Part shown: piece after piece, positions 1 to 5,913 of the stretch | How positions within the stretch are numbered: the first letter of the stretch is position 1 | Layout of the letters: every line of letters begins with the position of its first letter | Assembly: GCA_041917975.1 (NCBI GenBank) | Contig: JAYRWN010000198.1 | Location: 1-5,913, forward strand | From: JAYRWN01 sp041917975 | GTDB taxonomy: Bacteria; Bacteroidota; Bacteroidia; Chitinophagales; Saprospiraceae | Direction of reading: 5' to 3' | DNA: 5,913 nt | Translations under genes and position numbers: made by a program | The notes under the pieces: model-generated | Seen by the model: the letters and a program-made list of their open reading frames with translations, nothing else | Told to the model about the DNA's origin: nothing | Databases searched by the model: none

Positions 1-197
1 CTCATTAATATATGTATAGCATGGGTTATTTCTTTACTTTTTAAGTTTTCATGATACCGTTCAACACCGCGTTCCACATACTCTGTCCCTTTAGTGATTA
101 GATTATAATAAATTTCAGCTAATTTTCGCGCTCCGGCTTTAATGGCCACTGAAGTTGATTTTTTTATGGACAAACAACGGATAAAGGCACCGAGGTA
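1..197 (-). pseudogene. IS110-like transposase, C-terminal remnant (5'-truncated, continues past left edge)
   Basis: Reading leftwards on the minus strand from 197, 65 codons stay open to the window edge. They begin YLGAFIRCLSIKK and continue through VAIKAGARKLAEIYYNLI to EYVERGVERY. This resembles the C-terminal tail of IS110-type transposases, where a 'YLGAFYRR..' stretch is followed by an 'AI.A.ARKLA.I.Y..L..G..YV' helix. A stop codon (TAG, 198-200) lies directly before the tyrosine. The neighbouring frame reads TDNSNSV up to the same point, which suggests a one-base frameshift. The N-terminal catalytic DEDD part should lie to the right, but no matching frame exists before the oxidoreductase gene ends at 401, so the copy is broken and probably inactive. 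The family call rests on remembered sequence pattern only. The end of the frame and any element terminus lie outside the window. Confidence 0.5.
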
Positions 198-400
198 CTA
201 AAACACTATTCGAGTTGTCAGTTACTTCCAAGGTATTACCTCGTTTTGAAGTTATAAAACTCCTTGTCATTCTCCAATGTGTTATTAGGTCGCCTAATAT
301 ATAGAAATTGAAATGACATTGTTTATTTTTTGCAACCTCTTAGTTCCGGCTCGTTCGGCTTATAATTAGGAATTTGGAATTAATTTATTCGTTCTGAAAA
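198..400. other. Gene-free stretch between transposase remnant and oxidoreductase
   Basis: No convincing coding frame was found. Up to roughly 240 the minus strand may still hold frameshifted transposase sequence (GNTLEVTDNSNSV). The only clear structure is the inverted repeat at 283-299. No GC-rich hairpin followed by a T-run was found on the minus strand after the oxidoreductase stop, so where that transcript ends is not evident. Confidence 0.5.
283..299. repeat. 17-bp perfect inverted repeat
   Basis: The arms TATTAGG and CCTAATA (7 bp each) flank the three bases TCG. It lies between the transposase remnant and the 3' end of the oxidoreductase gene. There is no T-run on either side, so it does not look like an intrinsic terminator. 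It could be a protein-binding site, an RNA hairpin, or a leftover of the mobile element. Confidence 0.6.
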
Positions 401-1726
401 TTACAGCGCAATCTTCCATTCATCCAGTAAAGGCCGGCCCAGCAGGGCATTGGCTTCCGCATCGTTTTTAAATAATTCCTTTTTGGGATTCCAGCGCAGA
501 GGCCTTTTTAAGGCGTAGGCGATATTGGCGATATTACAAACCGTGGCGGTGCGGTGACCAATCTCCACGTCACTGATGGGTTGACTGCGTTTACGCATGG
601 CATTTAAAAAATCCTTGAGATGATTTTCACTATAATACACATGTTTTTCCGCCGGGCCGATGACCCGATCCTTTAGGGACACCGGGGTGGTTTCTAATTT
701 TCCGCGGCCTACTTTAAGCTCACCTTCCGCGCCGGTAAACCAGACGGCATTATTCCATTCCCAGGGTTCGTGGGTCATCGTTACACCGTTTTTATATTCA
801 AAAGTTAAATGGCGGTGATCCTTACCATCCGGCGTATAGAGCTTCACCGGACCGCTGTCATCCATGTCCAGAGCCCACTGAGCAATATCAATCATATGAG
901 CGCCCCAATCGGTGACCATACCGCCTCCGAATTCTTTATAATTGCGCCAGTTGGGAAATACATCCTTGGTGATGGGCGGGGCCAGCTCGGCATTAAAAGG
1001 TTTATACGTGTTGGGTCCCAGCCACATGGTCCAATCCAAACCGGCAGGAATGGGCTCTTCCGGCAGGTCATACGCTACCGGAGGAGGACCGATATTGACT
1101 TTGATAGATTTTATTTTGCCGAGATAACCGTTGCGGACGAGTTCTACCGCCTGCCGAAATTCTTTCCAGGAGCGCTGCATGTTACCGGTCTGGAAGACCC
1201 GCTGGTGGCGGCGGGTGGCATTTACCATTGCCCGGCCTTCGCGGACGGTTAGGGCCAACGGCTTTTCACAATAGATATCTTTACCGGCTTCCGCAGCTTT
1301 CACCGCCATGACCCCATGCCAATGATCGGGTGTGGCGATGACCACTGCGTCAATATCTTTACGCGCTAAAAGCTCTCTAAAGTCATTATAAACAGCCACG
1401 TCCGAATACTTGCCCCAGGTGGGGTTTTGCTCATAGAGAGCTTTCACCTGATCCACCATTAGTTTACTTTTATCCTGGTAAACCTCACTGATGGCGGTGA
1501 TTTTAATTTCATTGGTGTTTAGAAATGCTCGCCCAAGACCGCGTCCTTGTTTTCCACACCCGATAAAACCTAACGAGATATGATCGCTGGGAGCAAGGTA
1601 ACGCGACCCATCCGACCGCAGGCCACCCAACACATGGCGTGGCACAATCACGAGTCCGGTCAAAGCCCAGGTGGCCTGCTGTAAAAAGCGGCGACGGCTG
1701 GTGTTGGTATTTGAATTCTTGTTCAT
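401..1726 (-). CDS. Tat-exported Gfo/Idh/MocA-family oxidoreductase
   Basis: This 441-residue protein is predicted to be an NAD(P)-dependent dehydrogenase of the Gfo/Idh/MocA family, acting outside the cytoplasm on a sugar, inositol or related polyol. The exact substrate cannot be read from the sequence. Residues 1-35 form a twin-arginine signal: SRRRFLQ at 10-16, then a hydrophobic stretch at 18-29. The Rossmann nucleotide-binding motif is GFIGCGKQGRG (53-63). TPDHWH (132-137) and the family hallmark EKPLA (154-158) follow. The C-terminal domain has GGGMVTDWGAHMID (267-280), where D273 and H277 are the usual candidates for catalytic residues. A length of about 440 is normal for the Tat-signalled branch, and such proteins are common in Bacteroidota, Planctomycetota and relatives. 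In many of them the cofactor is bound before export; that is family knowledge, not visible here. The ATG at 1724-1726 is supported because the Tat signal starts right after it, although no clear Shine-Dalgarno sequence precedes it. The gene stands alone, with about 300 bp upstream. Confidence 0.93.
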   Translation of the reverse strand: MNKNSNTNTSRRRFLQQATWALTGLVIVPRHVLGGLRSDGSRYLAPSDHISLGFIGCGKQGRGLGRAFLNTNEIKITAISEVYQDKSKLMVDQVKALYEQNPTWGKYSDVAVYNDFRELLARKDIDAVVIATPDHWHGVMAVKAAEAGKDIYCEKPLALTVREGRAMVNATRRHQRVFQTGNMQRSWKEFRQAVELVRNGYLGKIKSIKVNIGPPPVAYDLPEEPIPAGLDWTMWLGPNTYKPFNAELAPPITKDVFPNWRNYKEFGGGMVTDWGAHMIDIAQWALDMDDSGPVKLYTPDGKDHRHLTFEYKNGVTMTHEPWEWNNAVWFTGAEGELKVGRGKLETTPVSLKDRVIGPAEKHVYYSENHLKDFLNAMRKRSQPISDVEIGHRTATVCNIANIAYALKRPLRWNPKKELFKNDAEANALLGRPLLDEWKIAL

Positions 1727-1745
1727 CTAACTATCGGTTTAAAGA

Positions 1746-1759
1746 AGTAAAAATTTACT
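1746..1759. promoter_or_regulatory. Possible operator: 14-bp palindrome near oxidoreductase start
   Basis: AGTAAA-AA-TTTACT is a perfect inverted repeat with 6-bp arms, centred about 26 bp upstream of the oxidoreductase start codon. This position would let a dimeric repressor block transcription or translation initiation. The arms are AT-rich, so chance occurrence is quite possible, and no regulator gene lies in the window. Confidence 0.3.
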
Positions 1760-1837
1760 CTCCAGGAGGTAATTTACTAATAATGAATTTGCATATGGAT
1801 AAAAAAAATGAGGGATGATGAAGATCAGTGTATCACA

Positions 1838-1868
1838 ACGCGACTTAAGTCAAGCGGGAGGGTCGCGT
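1838..1868. promoter_or_regulatory. Stem-loop/palindrome cluster upstream of the oxidoreductase
   Basis: The 7-bp arms ACGCGAC (1838-1844) and GTCGCGT (1862-1868) enclose 17 bases. Overlapping the left arm is a second, perfect 10-bp palindrome, GACTTAAGTC (1842-1851), so the left arm can pair in two exclusive ways. The arms are GC-rich within an AT-rich gap, which makes chance less likely than for the other palindromes here. It lies 112-142 bp upstream of the oxidoreductase ATG and would fit an operator or a 5'-UTR hairpin. No T-run follows on either strand, which argues against a terminator. Confidence 0.4.
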
Positions 1869-2030
1869 AAGGTGTCTTCATTTTATAAAATTTCTTATTT
1901 TCTGCTTTTTTTGGCATTTTAGCATTGTATACTAAGCTAATTTAAGTTGTTTTTTAAGAAATAATGGCAATAGAATGATCTTATTGTCACTCGGATATGT
2001 CTATATTATAGGTCAAACACCATCATTTTT

Positions 2031-2918
2031 TTATGGATTAGGCCTCCACAGTATAGTTCTGCCTTTAAGCAGAAAAAAACCAATCCAGGCTAAAAATCCA
2101 AATAATAAAACATTAAATAAAAATGTTAAAACAGCGTTTGGGTCTCCCGCTAATTCGGCAGGTTCCGGGGCAGGAGGGTAAACCGGAGGTAGATAAGTCC
2201 TTATGGAGGATAACCCAAAAATAAAGTTAAACAAACCATGCATAAGACCGGCCACACCAATATTCCGGAAAAAAATCATGCTGGCAGTTAAAAATACACC
2301 CATGGAAAAAGTGAACCCAAGGAGTAAAATCCCATCGGGTAAACTCGGTGATTTAGTAAACAGACTTAATAAATGCAGTCCGGCGAATAAAACACTGGAG
2401 ATAGCTGTCGCCGGTAAAAGAGTTTTTTTATGCAGGACCTGCGTAAAAATGAAACCCCTAAAGATTAATTCCTCTGAAAGACCTACCGAAATACATATTA
2501 TAAAAAACAAAACCAGCTGGCCGCCATGGTAAGTGCCAAAACCCCGGGAATTAACCAACCATCCAAATAATAAAAGGAATAGGGGTAAAATCAAATACCT
2601 CTTTTGCTCAATCTGCAATATATTTTTGGTGAGGTAATCCGGAATACGCTCTAACCGATTAATAAATCTAATCGCAATAAAAATTAGAAGGGCATTAACG
2701 ATCAATTCATAAAAATACAAGTAATAATTAAAAGGGCCTTCCTCGTGATAAAAATAGTGCAACCATGATTTTCTTAAAATAATAGTAATTATCAACAAAC
2801 CGGCGATGGGATACAAATATTTCATCAAAATTGAAACAACTTCTTTAGGCACGAGGATTACTAATGGACGAAATAGATTGTATACTTTGAATAACACCAG
2901 AACTACCAGAATAGCCAC
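2031..2918 (-). CDS. CPBP (Abi/CAAX-like) family intramembrane glutamic protease homologue
   Basis: This 295-residue polytopic membrane protein carries the CPBP-family motifs in order: EELIFR (EExxxR, residues 149-154), FAGLH (FxxxH, 178-182) and HGLFN (HxxxN, 227-231). The paired glutamates and the histidines are the expected active-site residues. Family members include the Rce1-type CAAX endopeptidases and bacterial bacteriocin-immunity proteins, and for most bacterial members the substrate is unknown. Hydrophobic segments appear near 1-23, 33-48, 70-86, 108-122, 134-146, 166-186, 197-216 and 262-284. A proline-rich loop (244-254) separates the catalytic core from the last membrane span. 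The start is GTG (2916-2918), preceded on the minus strand by GAAGGAAG at suitable distance. An in-frame stop lies a few codons further upstream, so no longer start is possible. The gene looks more AT-rich than its neighbours: 20 of 60 bases are G or C in 2641-2700, against 39 of 60 in 3901-3960. It follows the CBS gene by 59 bp and may be co-transcribed with it. Confidence 0.88.
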   Translation of the reverse strand: MAILVVLVLFKVYNLFRPLVILVPKEVVSILMKYLYPIAGLLIITIILRKSWLHYFYHEEGPFNYYLYFYELIVNALLIFIAIRFINRLERIPDYLTKNILQIEQKRYLILPLFLLLFGWLVNSRGFGTYHGGQLVLFFIICISVGLSEELIFRGFIFTQVLHKKTLLPATAISSVLFAGLHLLSLFTKSPSLPDGILLLGFTFSMGVFLTASMIFFRNIGVAGLMHGLFNFIFGLSSIRTYLPPVYPPAPEPAELAGDPNAVLTFLFNVLLFGFLAWIGFFLLKGRTILWRPNP

Positions 2919-2977
2919 AAAATCTACTTCCTTCTCATCTCATACTGCTCAGTTATATAATTGATTATCGGCTTTTC

Positions 2978-3436
2978 CTACACTTTCTTCAATTCCTTAA
3001 TCGCACGCAGTATATCGCGGCGGCTGATTTGTCCGGCCAGTTTGCCGTTATCGTCCATGACTAAAAGCCTTTTATAAGGCGTGGTGAGAAAGATGTTCGC
3101 CACGTCCAGGATGTCGGCGTGGATGGAGATGGTTTTCATCACGTTAGACATATAGGAAGATACCGTCTCCTGACCCACCGGGTGGCGGTGGTACACATCG
3201 CCAAACAAAATATTCAAACAATCTTTATCATCGATCAATCCGACGACCTCGTTGCGTTCGTTTAAGACGGGAGCACCGGTAATACGGTTTTCCAACAAAG
3301 TGTCCACGACTTGTTTTATCGGCGTATCCGGGGTGAAGGTGATAATTTTTTTAGTCATATATTCTGCGACGGACGGTGTCTTAAGAGAACGGTCTTCTTT
3401 ATAATTGTCTAAAGACTTCTGTTGAAAATTTTTCAT
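2978..3436 (-). CDS. CBS-domain pair protein
   Basis: This 152-residue soluble protein consists almost entirely of two CBS domains, roughly residues 23-79 and 92-150, after a charged 20-residue N-terminal tail. In the first domain, YMTKKIITFTPDTPI is followed by RITGAPV (51-57) and VVGLIDDKD (64-72). In the second, YMSNVMKTISIHADI is followed by KRLLVMDDNGKLAGQISRRD (122-141). The GxISRRD segment is the usual phosphate/ribose-contacting part of nucleotide-binding CBS modules. Such Bateman modules bind AMP, ATP, SAM or related ligands and usually control a partner enzyme or channel. No effector domain is attached here, so a partner protein is likely but unknown. The ATG start gives the natural N-terminus, but no convincing Shine-Dalgarno sequence precedes it. 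It sits 79 bp after the uncharacterised 303-aa gene and 59 bp before the CPBP gene, all on one strand, so co-transcription is possible. Confidence 0.9.
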   Translation of the reverse strand: MKNFQQKSLDNYKEDRSLKTPSVAEYMTKKIITFTPDTPIKQVVDTLLENRITGAPVLNERNEVVGLIDDKDCLNILFGDVYHRHPVGQETVSSYMSNVMKTISIHADILDVANIFLTTPYKRLLVMDDNGKLAGQISRRDILRAIKELKKV

Positions 3437-3515
3437 AACTGTTGAAATTTTAGGTCAAGGGTATTAAAGTTAATAAATATTCGCCATACCTCGTTTAAAT
3501 TTCCTCAACTTTTCA

Positions 3516-4427
3516 TCAACCTTTATTATTGCGCATTTTTGCTAACAATTCCAGCCCTAAGCCGCTAATCATGAGACGTTGTTTGCGATTATTCAACAAC
3601 TGCTGAGTCCAGTCCACGAGTCCGCCATCGGCCAGGTCAAGCTCTTGTCCGGTGCGCCGTAAAAATATCTTAAACTGCAGCTGAGGGTAATAATTATGCG
3701 GCTCGGCGGGGTCCACCCAGGTGATGTCCTGGTCGGGCAGGTGGGTCAGCAGGGTCTGTTTTATTTGACTCTTAAAAAATTTATCCTGCCGGCGCAACCA
3801 GATCTTCACGGCTATTTTTTCTGTTGGAAAATACGTTTGTGACAGCTGATGATGGGTGACGATGTGGTCCGCCACCGCTTCCGCTTCAAAGGCAAAATGC
3901 CCGGTGTCCTGTCCTGCCGTGGCCAGCGCAAGGACACTGAAGTGCGCGGTAAAATCCGGATGTTTATAGGCCTGTGCTCTTACATGGCGTTGAGTGCAGG
4001 CATATTTAGATGGGAATCTGGTAGGATTACGCTGGTATTCGGTAGCCAAATGTAAAGCCAGGACATTGGTAGCGTCAGCCAGCACTTCCACACCGCGAGC
4101 AGCACTCACCACATTATCCTGATTAACCGGCGCCAGGACGGCACAACAACCTAGGGGCGCGACCGGTGATAATTCGATGGGGATAAAGCCACGGGACTGC
4201 ACGCTTTGTAAACAAGACAACTCGAGAGTTTTGAGCGCAAGAGGATTTATGCGACTGGGCTGAACAAAACGATTTTGTTTAAAGGTTTGTAATATCGCTG
4301 AAGGACGTTGCCGCTGTAGTCGCTCCCGCACCACCTTCAGCAATACTGAATTGAAGTCAGCTCCCGATAAATTGACCCAAGAAGTGATTATGGATTGATT
4401 TTTTTCCCGGTTAAACATAAAAAACAC
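3516..4427 (-). CDS. Uncharacterised conserved-looking 300-303 aa protein
   Basis: I do not recognise this protein with confidence. It appears soluble, with no signal peptide or membrane span. Its most patterned part is residues 82-128: IPIELSPVAPLG, then LAPVNQDNVVSAARGVEVLADATNV in two adjoining pieces, then an Ala/Leu helix. A second patterned part is 159-189, with FTAHFSVLALATAGQDTG followed by an acidic helix. The C-terminus (268-295) reads GGLVDWTQQLLNNRKQRL and then MISGLGLELL. The order of a substrate-pocket-like N-terminal half, a central strand segment and a Gly-rich C-terminal 'GLGLELL' loosely recalls class II aminoacyl-tRNA-synthetase-like folds such as HisS/HisZ, but this is a guess and no synthetase motif is clear. 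The start is ambiguous. GTG at 4425-4427 has AAGGA 4 bases upstream, while ATG at 4416-4418 would be 13 bases from the same AAGGA and give 300 residues. It is the first gene of a possible operon with the CBS and CPBP genes, and is divergent from pgi. Confidence 0.8.
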   Translation of the reverse strand: MFFMFNREKNQSIITSWVNLSGADFNSVLLKVVRERLQRQRPSAILQTFKQNRFVQPSRINPLALKTLELSCLQSVQSRGFIPIELSPVAPLGCCAVLAPVNQDNVVSAARGVEVLADATNVLALHLATEYQRNPTRFPSKYACTQRHVRAQAYKHPDFTAHFSVLALATAGQDTGHFAFEAEAVADHIVTHHQLSQTYFPTEKIAVKIWLRRQDKFFKSQIKQTLLTHLPDQDITWVDPAEPHNYYPQLQFKIFLRRTGQELDLADGGLVDWTQQLLNNRKQRLMISGLGLELLAKMRNNKG

Positions 4428-4603
4428 TTTATCCTTAAACGCTCCATGAAGAGTACCTGCTGAAAACGTACGCTATTTAATAAATAATACCCGGTTTTAT
4501 TTTAATTAATAGACTCTTTCGACCCTATTGCTTTCCACACATTTCTAAGTTCATATGAATCGAAACGATTATTTTGGCAGGATTAATTAATGGTTATCTC
4601 AAC
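4428..4603. promoter_or_regulatory. Divergent promoter region between the uncharacterised gene and pgi
   Basis: This 176-bp AT-rich region must drive pgi to the right and probably the three-gene minus-strand cluster to the left. The best sigma70-like match for pgi is TTGCTT (4528-4533) with TCATAT (4551-4556) 17 bp on, but the -10 is poor. It contains two abutting palindromes at 4550-4570 (separate entry). TTAATTAAT occurs at 4502-4510 and again at 4583-4591. The exact promoters cannot be assigned by eye. Confidence 0.4.
4550..4570. promoter_or_regulatory. Two overlapping palindromes, possible operator
   Basis: TTCATATGAA (4550-4559) is a perfect 10-bp palindrome. It overlaps by two bases the inverted repeat AATCG-AAA-CGATT (4558-4570). 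Together they form a 21-bp symmetric block 34-54 bp upstream of the pgi ATG, overlapping the likely core promoter. An operator for a regulator of pgi and/or the divergent gene would fit, but no binding family can be named. Confidence 0.35.
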
Positions 4604-5913
4604 ATGTTACCTCACATCAACCCAACGACCACCTCTGCATGGTCCACGCTAACAACTTTAGCACAAAAATCAAAAAAGACGACGCTGCGTCAATTATTTA
4701 AGGAAGAGCCCGAACGTTTCGATCATTATAGTCTAGAAGTTGGCGACTTCTTTCTGGATTATTCTAAACAACGCATTACAGCTCCGGTAAGGCAAGTCCT
4801 GTTAGAGTTAGCCGAACAATGCGGCCTGGCTAGGGCCATTTCGGCCATGTTTAATGGAGACATCATCAACCACACCGAAGGGCGGGCCGTTTTTCACACC
4901 GCTTTACGATCCCTAGGACGGCGTCCGGCTATTACGGGTGGCGAAGATGTCTGGCCGGCTATCGAAAAAGTGTTGGATCAGATGGAAAACTTTGCTTTCA
5001 AGGTCCACAATCAAAGCTGGAGGGGATATACCGGAAAACCGATTGATACGATTGTAAATATCGGTATTGGCGGTTCTGATTTAGGAGCTGTCATGGTTTG
5101 TGAAGCGCTAAAACCCTATACCCTCCCGGGTTTAGAAACATATTTCGTCTCCAACGTGGATGGCAGTCATATCCATCAAACCTTGACCAAGATCGATGCG
5201 GAAACCACGTTATTTATCATCTCTTCCAAAACCTTCACTACGCAGGAAACCATGACCAATGCACATTCCGCCAGGAGTTGGTTTTTGGAAACCTGTGGAA
5301 ATGAAAAACACATCAGCAAACACTTTGCAGCCGTTAGTACCAACGAAAAGCAGGTGCGCGAGTTCGGCATTGATCCGCAAAATATGTTTGAGTTTTGGGA
5401 CTGGGTCGGTGGTCGTTATTCCATCAGCTCGGCCATCGGGCTTTCCGTCGCCTTGACGATCGGGTATTCGCGTTTTGCTGAAATGTTGGAAGGCATGTTT
5501 GCCATGGATGAACATTTTCGTACCGCACCCTGGTCGGAGAATATGCCGGTCATCATGGCCTTGACCGGCATCTGGAATATTAATTTTTTAGGAGCAAACA
5601 GCCTGGCCATTTTGCCATACGATCAGTATCTGCACCGTTTTCCAGCGTTTCTACAACAGCTGGATATGGAGAGCAATGGAAAATACGTGGACCGGGACGG
5701 TCACGAGGTCAGTTACCAAACCGGGCCTATGGTGTGGGGCGAGCCGGGAACCAACGGCCAACATTCGTTCTATCAGCTCATTCATCAGGGCACTCATCTT
5801 ATACCTTGCGATTTCATTGGTATCATCCGCAGTCAAAACCCCTTGGGCAATCATCATACCTTACTCAATGCTAATCTCCTGGCGCAGTCGCAGGCATTAA
5901 TGAACGGCTTGAC
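4604..5913 (+). CDS. pgi: Glucose-6-phosphate isomerase (3' end beyond window)
   Basis: Cytoplasmic enzyme interconverting glucose 6-phosphate and fructose 6-phosphate in glycolysis and gluconeogenesis. The 436 codons present align almost without gaps to the long E. coli-type enzyme (about 549 residues), so roughly 110 residues are missing past the right edge. Visible landmarks are HINPTTTSAW at the N-terminus, the SIS-domain phosphate-binding motif NIGIGGSDLG (152-161), SKTFTTQETMTNAHSA from residue 208, the family signature DWVGGRYS ending at 273, MESNGKYVDRDG (355-366) and GTNGQHSFYQLIHQGT. E356 and H387 correspond to E. coli active-site residues E355 and H386; the catalytic lysine (E. coli K514) lies outside the window. 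ATG 4604 is chosen because the protein then starts in register with E. coli (offset +1). No Shine-Dalgarno sequence precedes it at normal distance. An AGGA at 4579-4582 instead fits an out-of-frame ATG at 4590. No frameshift or internal stop was seen. Confidence 0.97.
   Translation, partial: MLPHINPTTTSAWSTLTTLAQKSKKTTLRQLFKEEPERFDHYSLEVGDFFLDYSKQRITAPVRQVLLELAEQCGLARAISAMFNGDIINHTEGRAVFHTALRSLGRRPAITGGEDVWPAIEKVLDQMENFAFKVHNQSWRGYTGKPIDTIVNIGIGGSDLGAVMVCEALKPYTLPGLETYFVSNVDGSHIHQTLTKIDAETTLFIISSKTFTTQETMTNAHSARSWFLETCGNEKHISKHFAAVSTNEKQVREFGIDPQNMFEFWDWVGGRYSISSAIGLSVALTIGYSRFAEMLEGMFAMDEHFRTAPWSENMPVIMALTGIWNINFLGANSLAILPYDQYLHRFPAFLQQLDMESNGKYVDRDGHEVSYQTGPMVWGEPGTNGQHSFYQLIHQGTHLIPCDFIGIIRSQNPLGNHHTLLNANLLAQSQALMNGL

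Larger units (their letters stand above)
1727..2030. other. AT-rich intergenic region upstream of the oxidoreductase
   Basis: This 304-bp gap separates the end of the CPBP gene from the oxidoreductase start, both on the minus strand, so it must hold the oxidoreductase promoter unless transcription reads through. I found palindromes (separate entries at 1746-1759 and 1838-1868) and a 12-bp AT-rich palindrome, ATTTTATAAAAT, at 1880-1891. On the minus strand TTGACT occurs at 1853-1848, but no well-placed -10 hexamer follows at 16-18 bp, so I do not call a promoter. A weak 5-bp hairpin, CAATA/TATTG (1968-1986), is too poor to call a terminator for the CPBP gene. No tRNA or other RNA gene was recognised. 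Confidence 0.5.

Noticed and set aside
809..1252. Open frame of 147 codons on the plus strand
   Set aside because: It lies fully antisense inside the oxidoreductase gene, whose minus-strand protein shows clear family motifs throughout. The plus-strand product has no recognisable domain.
1764..1818. AGGAGGT followed by an 11-codon plus-strand ORF starting at 1783
   Set aside because: The ribosome-site match is strong but the 12-base spacing is long, the peptide is tiny and has no features, and no plus-strand gene follows. Chance is more likely.
1848..1853. Minus-strand TTGACT as a -35 box for the oxidoreductase
   Set aside because: No acceptable -10 hexamer lies 16-18 bases downstream, and the bases belong to a palindrome.
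1968..1986. CAATA/TATTG hairpin as terminator for the CPBP gene
   Set aside because: It has only 5 AT-rich base pairs with a 9-base loop and no solid T-run, which is too weak for an intrinsic terminator.
1975..2181. Open frame of 68 codons on the plus strand
   Set aside because: Most of it is antisense to the 3' end of the CPBP gene, it has no ribosome site, and its product is low in recognisable features.
2203..2532. Open frame of 109 codons on the plus strand
   Set aside because: It is antisense to the CPBP catalytic core, whose EExxxR, FxxxH and HxxxN motifs establish the minus strand as coding.
4401..4427. Possible frameshift at the start of the uncharacterised protein
   Set aside because: The overlapping ATG at 4447 is in another frame and ends after 19 codons. 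The GTG or ATG starts give a complete continuous frame, so no frameshift is needed.
5176..5900. Several 64-101-codon open frames on both strands
   Set aside because: They are shadows of pgi, which is continuously open and highly similar to the E. coli enzyme through this whole stretch.

Overview
This is a bacterial chromosomal window of moderate GC. It has four complete genes on the minus strand, one incomplete gene on the plus strand, and a decayed transposase tail at the left edge. A glucose-6-phosphate isomerase of the long E. coli-like type, a Tat-exported Gfo/Idh/MocA oxidoreductase, and weak or absent Shine-Dalgarno sequences at three of the five starts would fit the Bacteroidota/Calditrichota side of the tree. 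This placement is an inference from style; no marker gene here settles it.

Layout. Positions 1-197 carry, on the minus strand, the C-terminal part of an IS110-like transposase, cut off at its N-terminal side and apparently frameshifted. Positions 198-400 hold no gene, only a 17-bp inverted repeat. Positions 401-1726 (minus) encode the Tat-signalled NAD(P)-dependent oxidoreductase. Positions 1727-2030 are intergenic and AT-rich, with several palindromes. Then come three minus-strand genes transcribed from right to left with 79- and 59-bp gaps: an uncharacterised 300-303 aa protein (3516-4427), a stand-alone CBS-pair protein (2978-3436) and a CPBP/Abi-type intramembrane protease homologue (2031-2918). 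They could be one transcription unit, although the gaps also leave room for internal promoters. Positions 4428-4603 form a divergent intergenic region with two abutting palindromes. From 4604 to the right edge runs the first 436 codons of pgi on the plus strand.

Function. pgi is a housekeeping glycolysis/gluconeogenesis gene. The oxidoreductase probably acts on a sugar or sugar derivative outside the cytoplasm. The CBS protein looks like a small adenine-nucleotide sensor, and the CPBP protein like a membrane peptidase. Nothing in the sequence ties these into a known pathway. No CRISPR array, rRNA, tRNA, recognised defence system or clear intrinsic terminator was seen. The least explained item is the 303-residue protein, which has a strongly patterned core but no family I can name with confidence.
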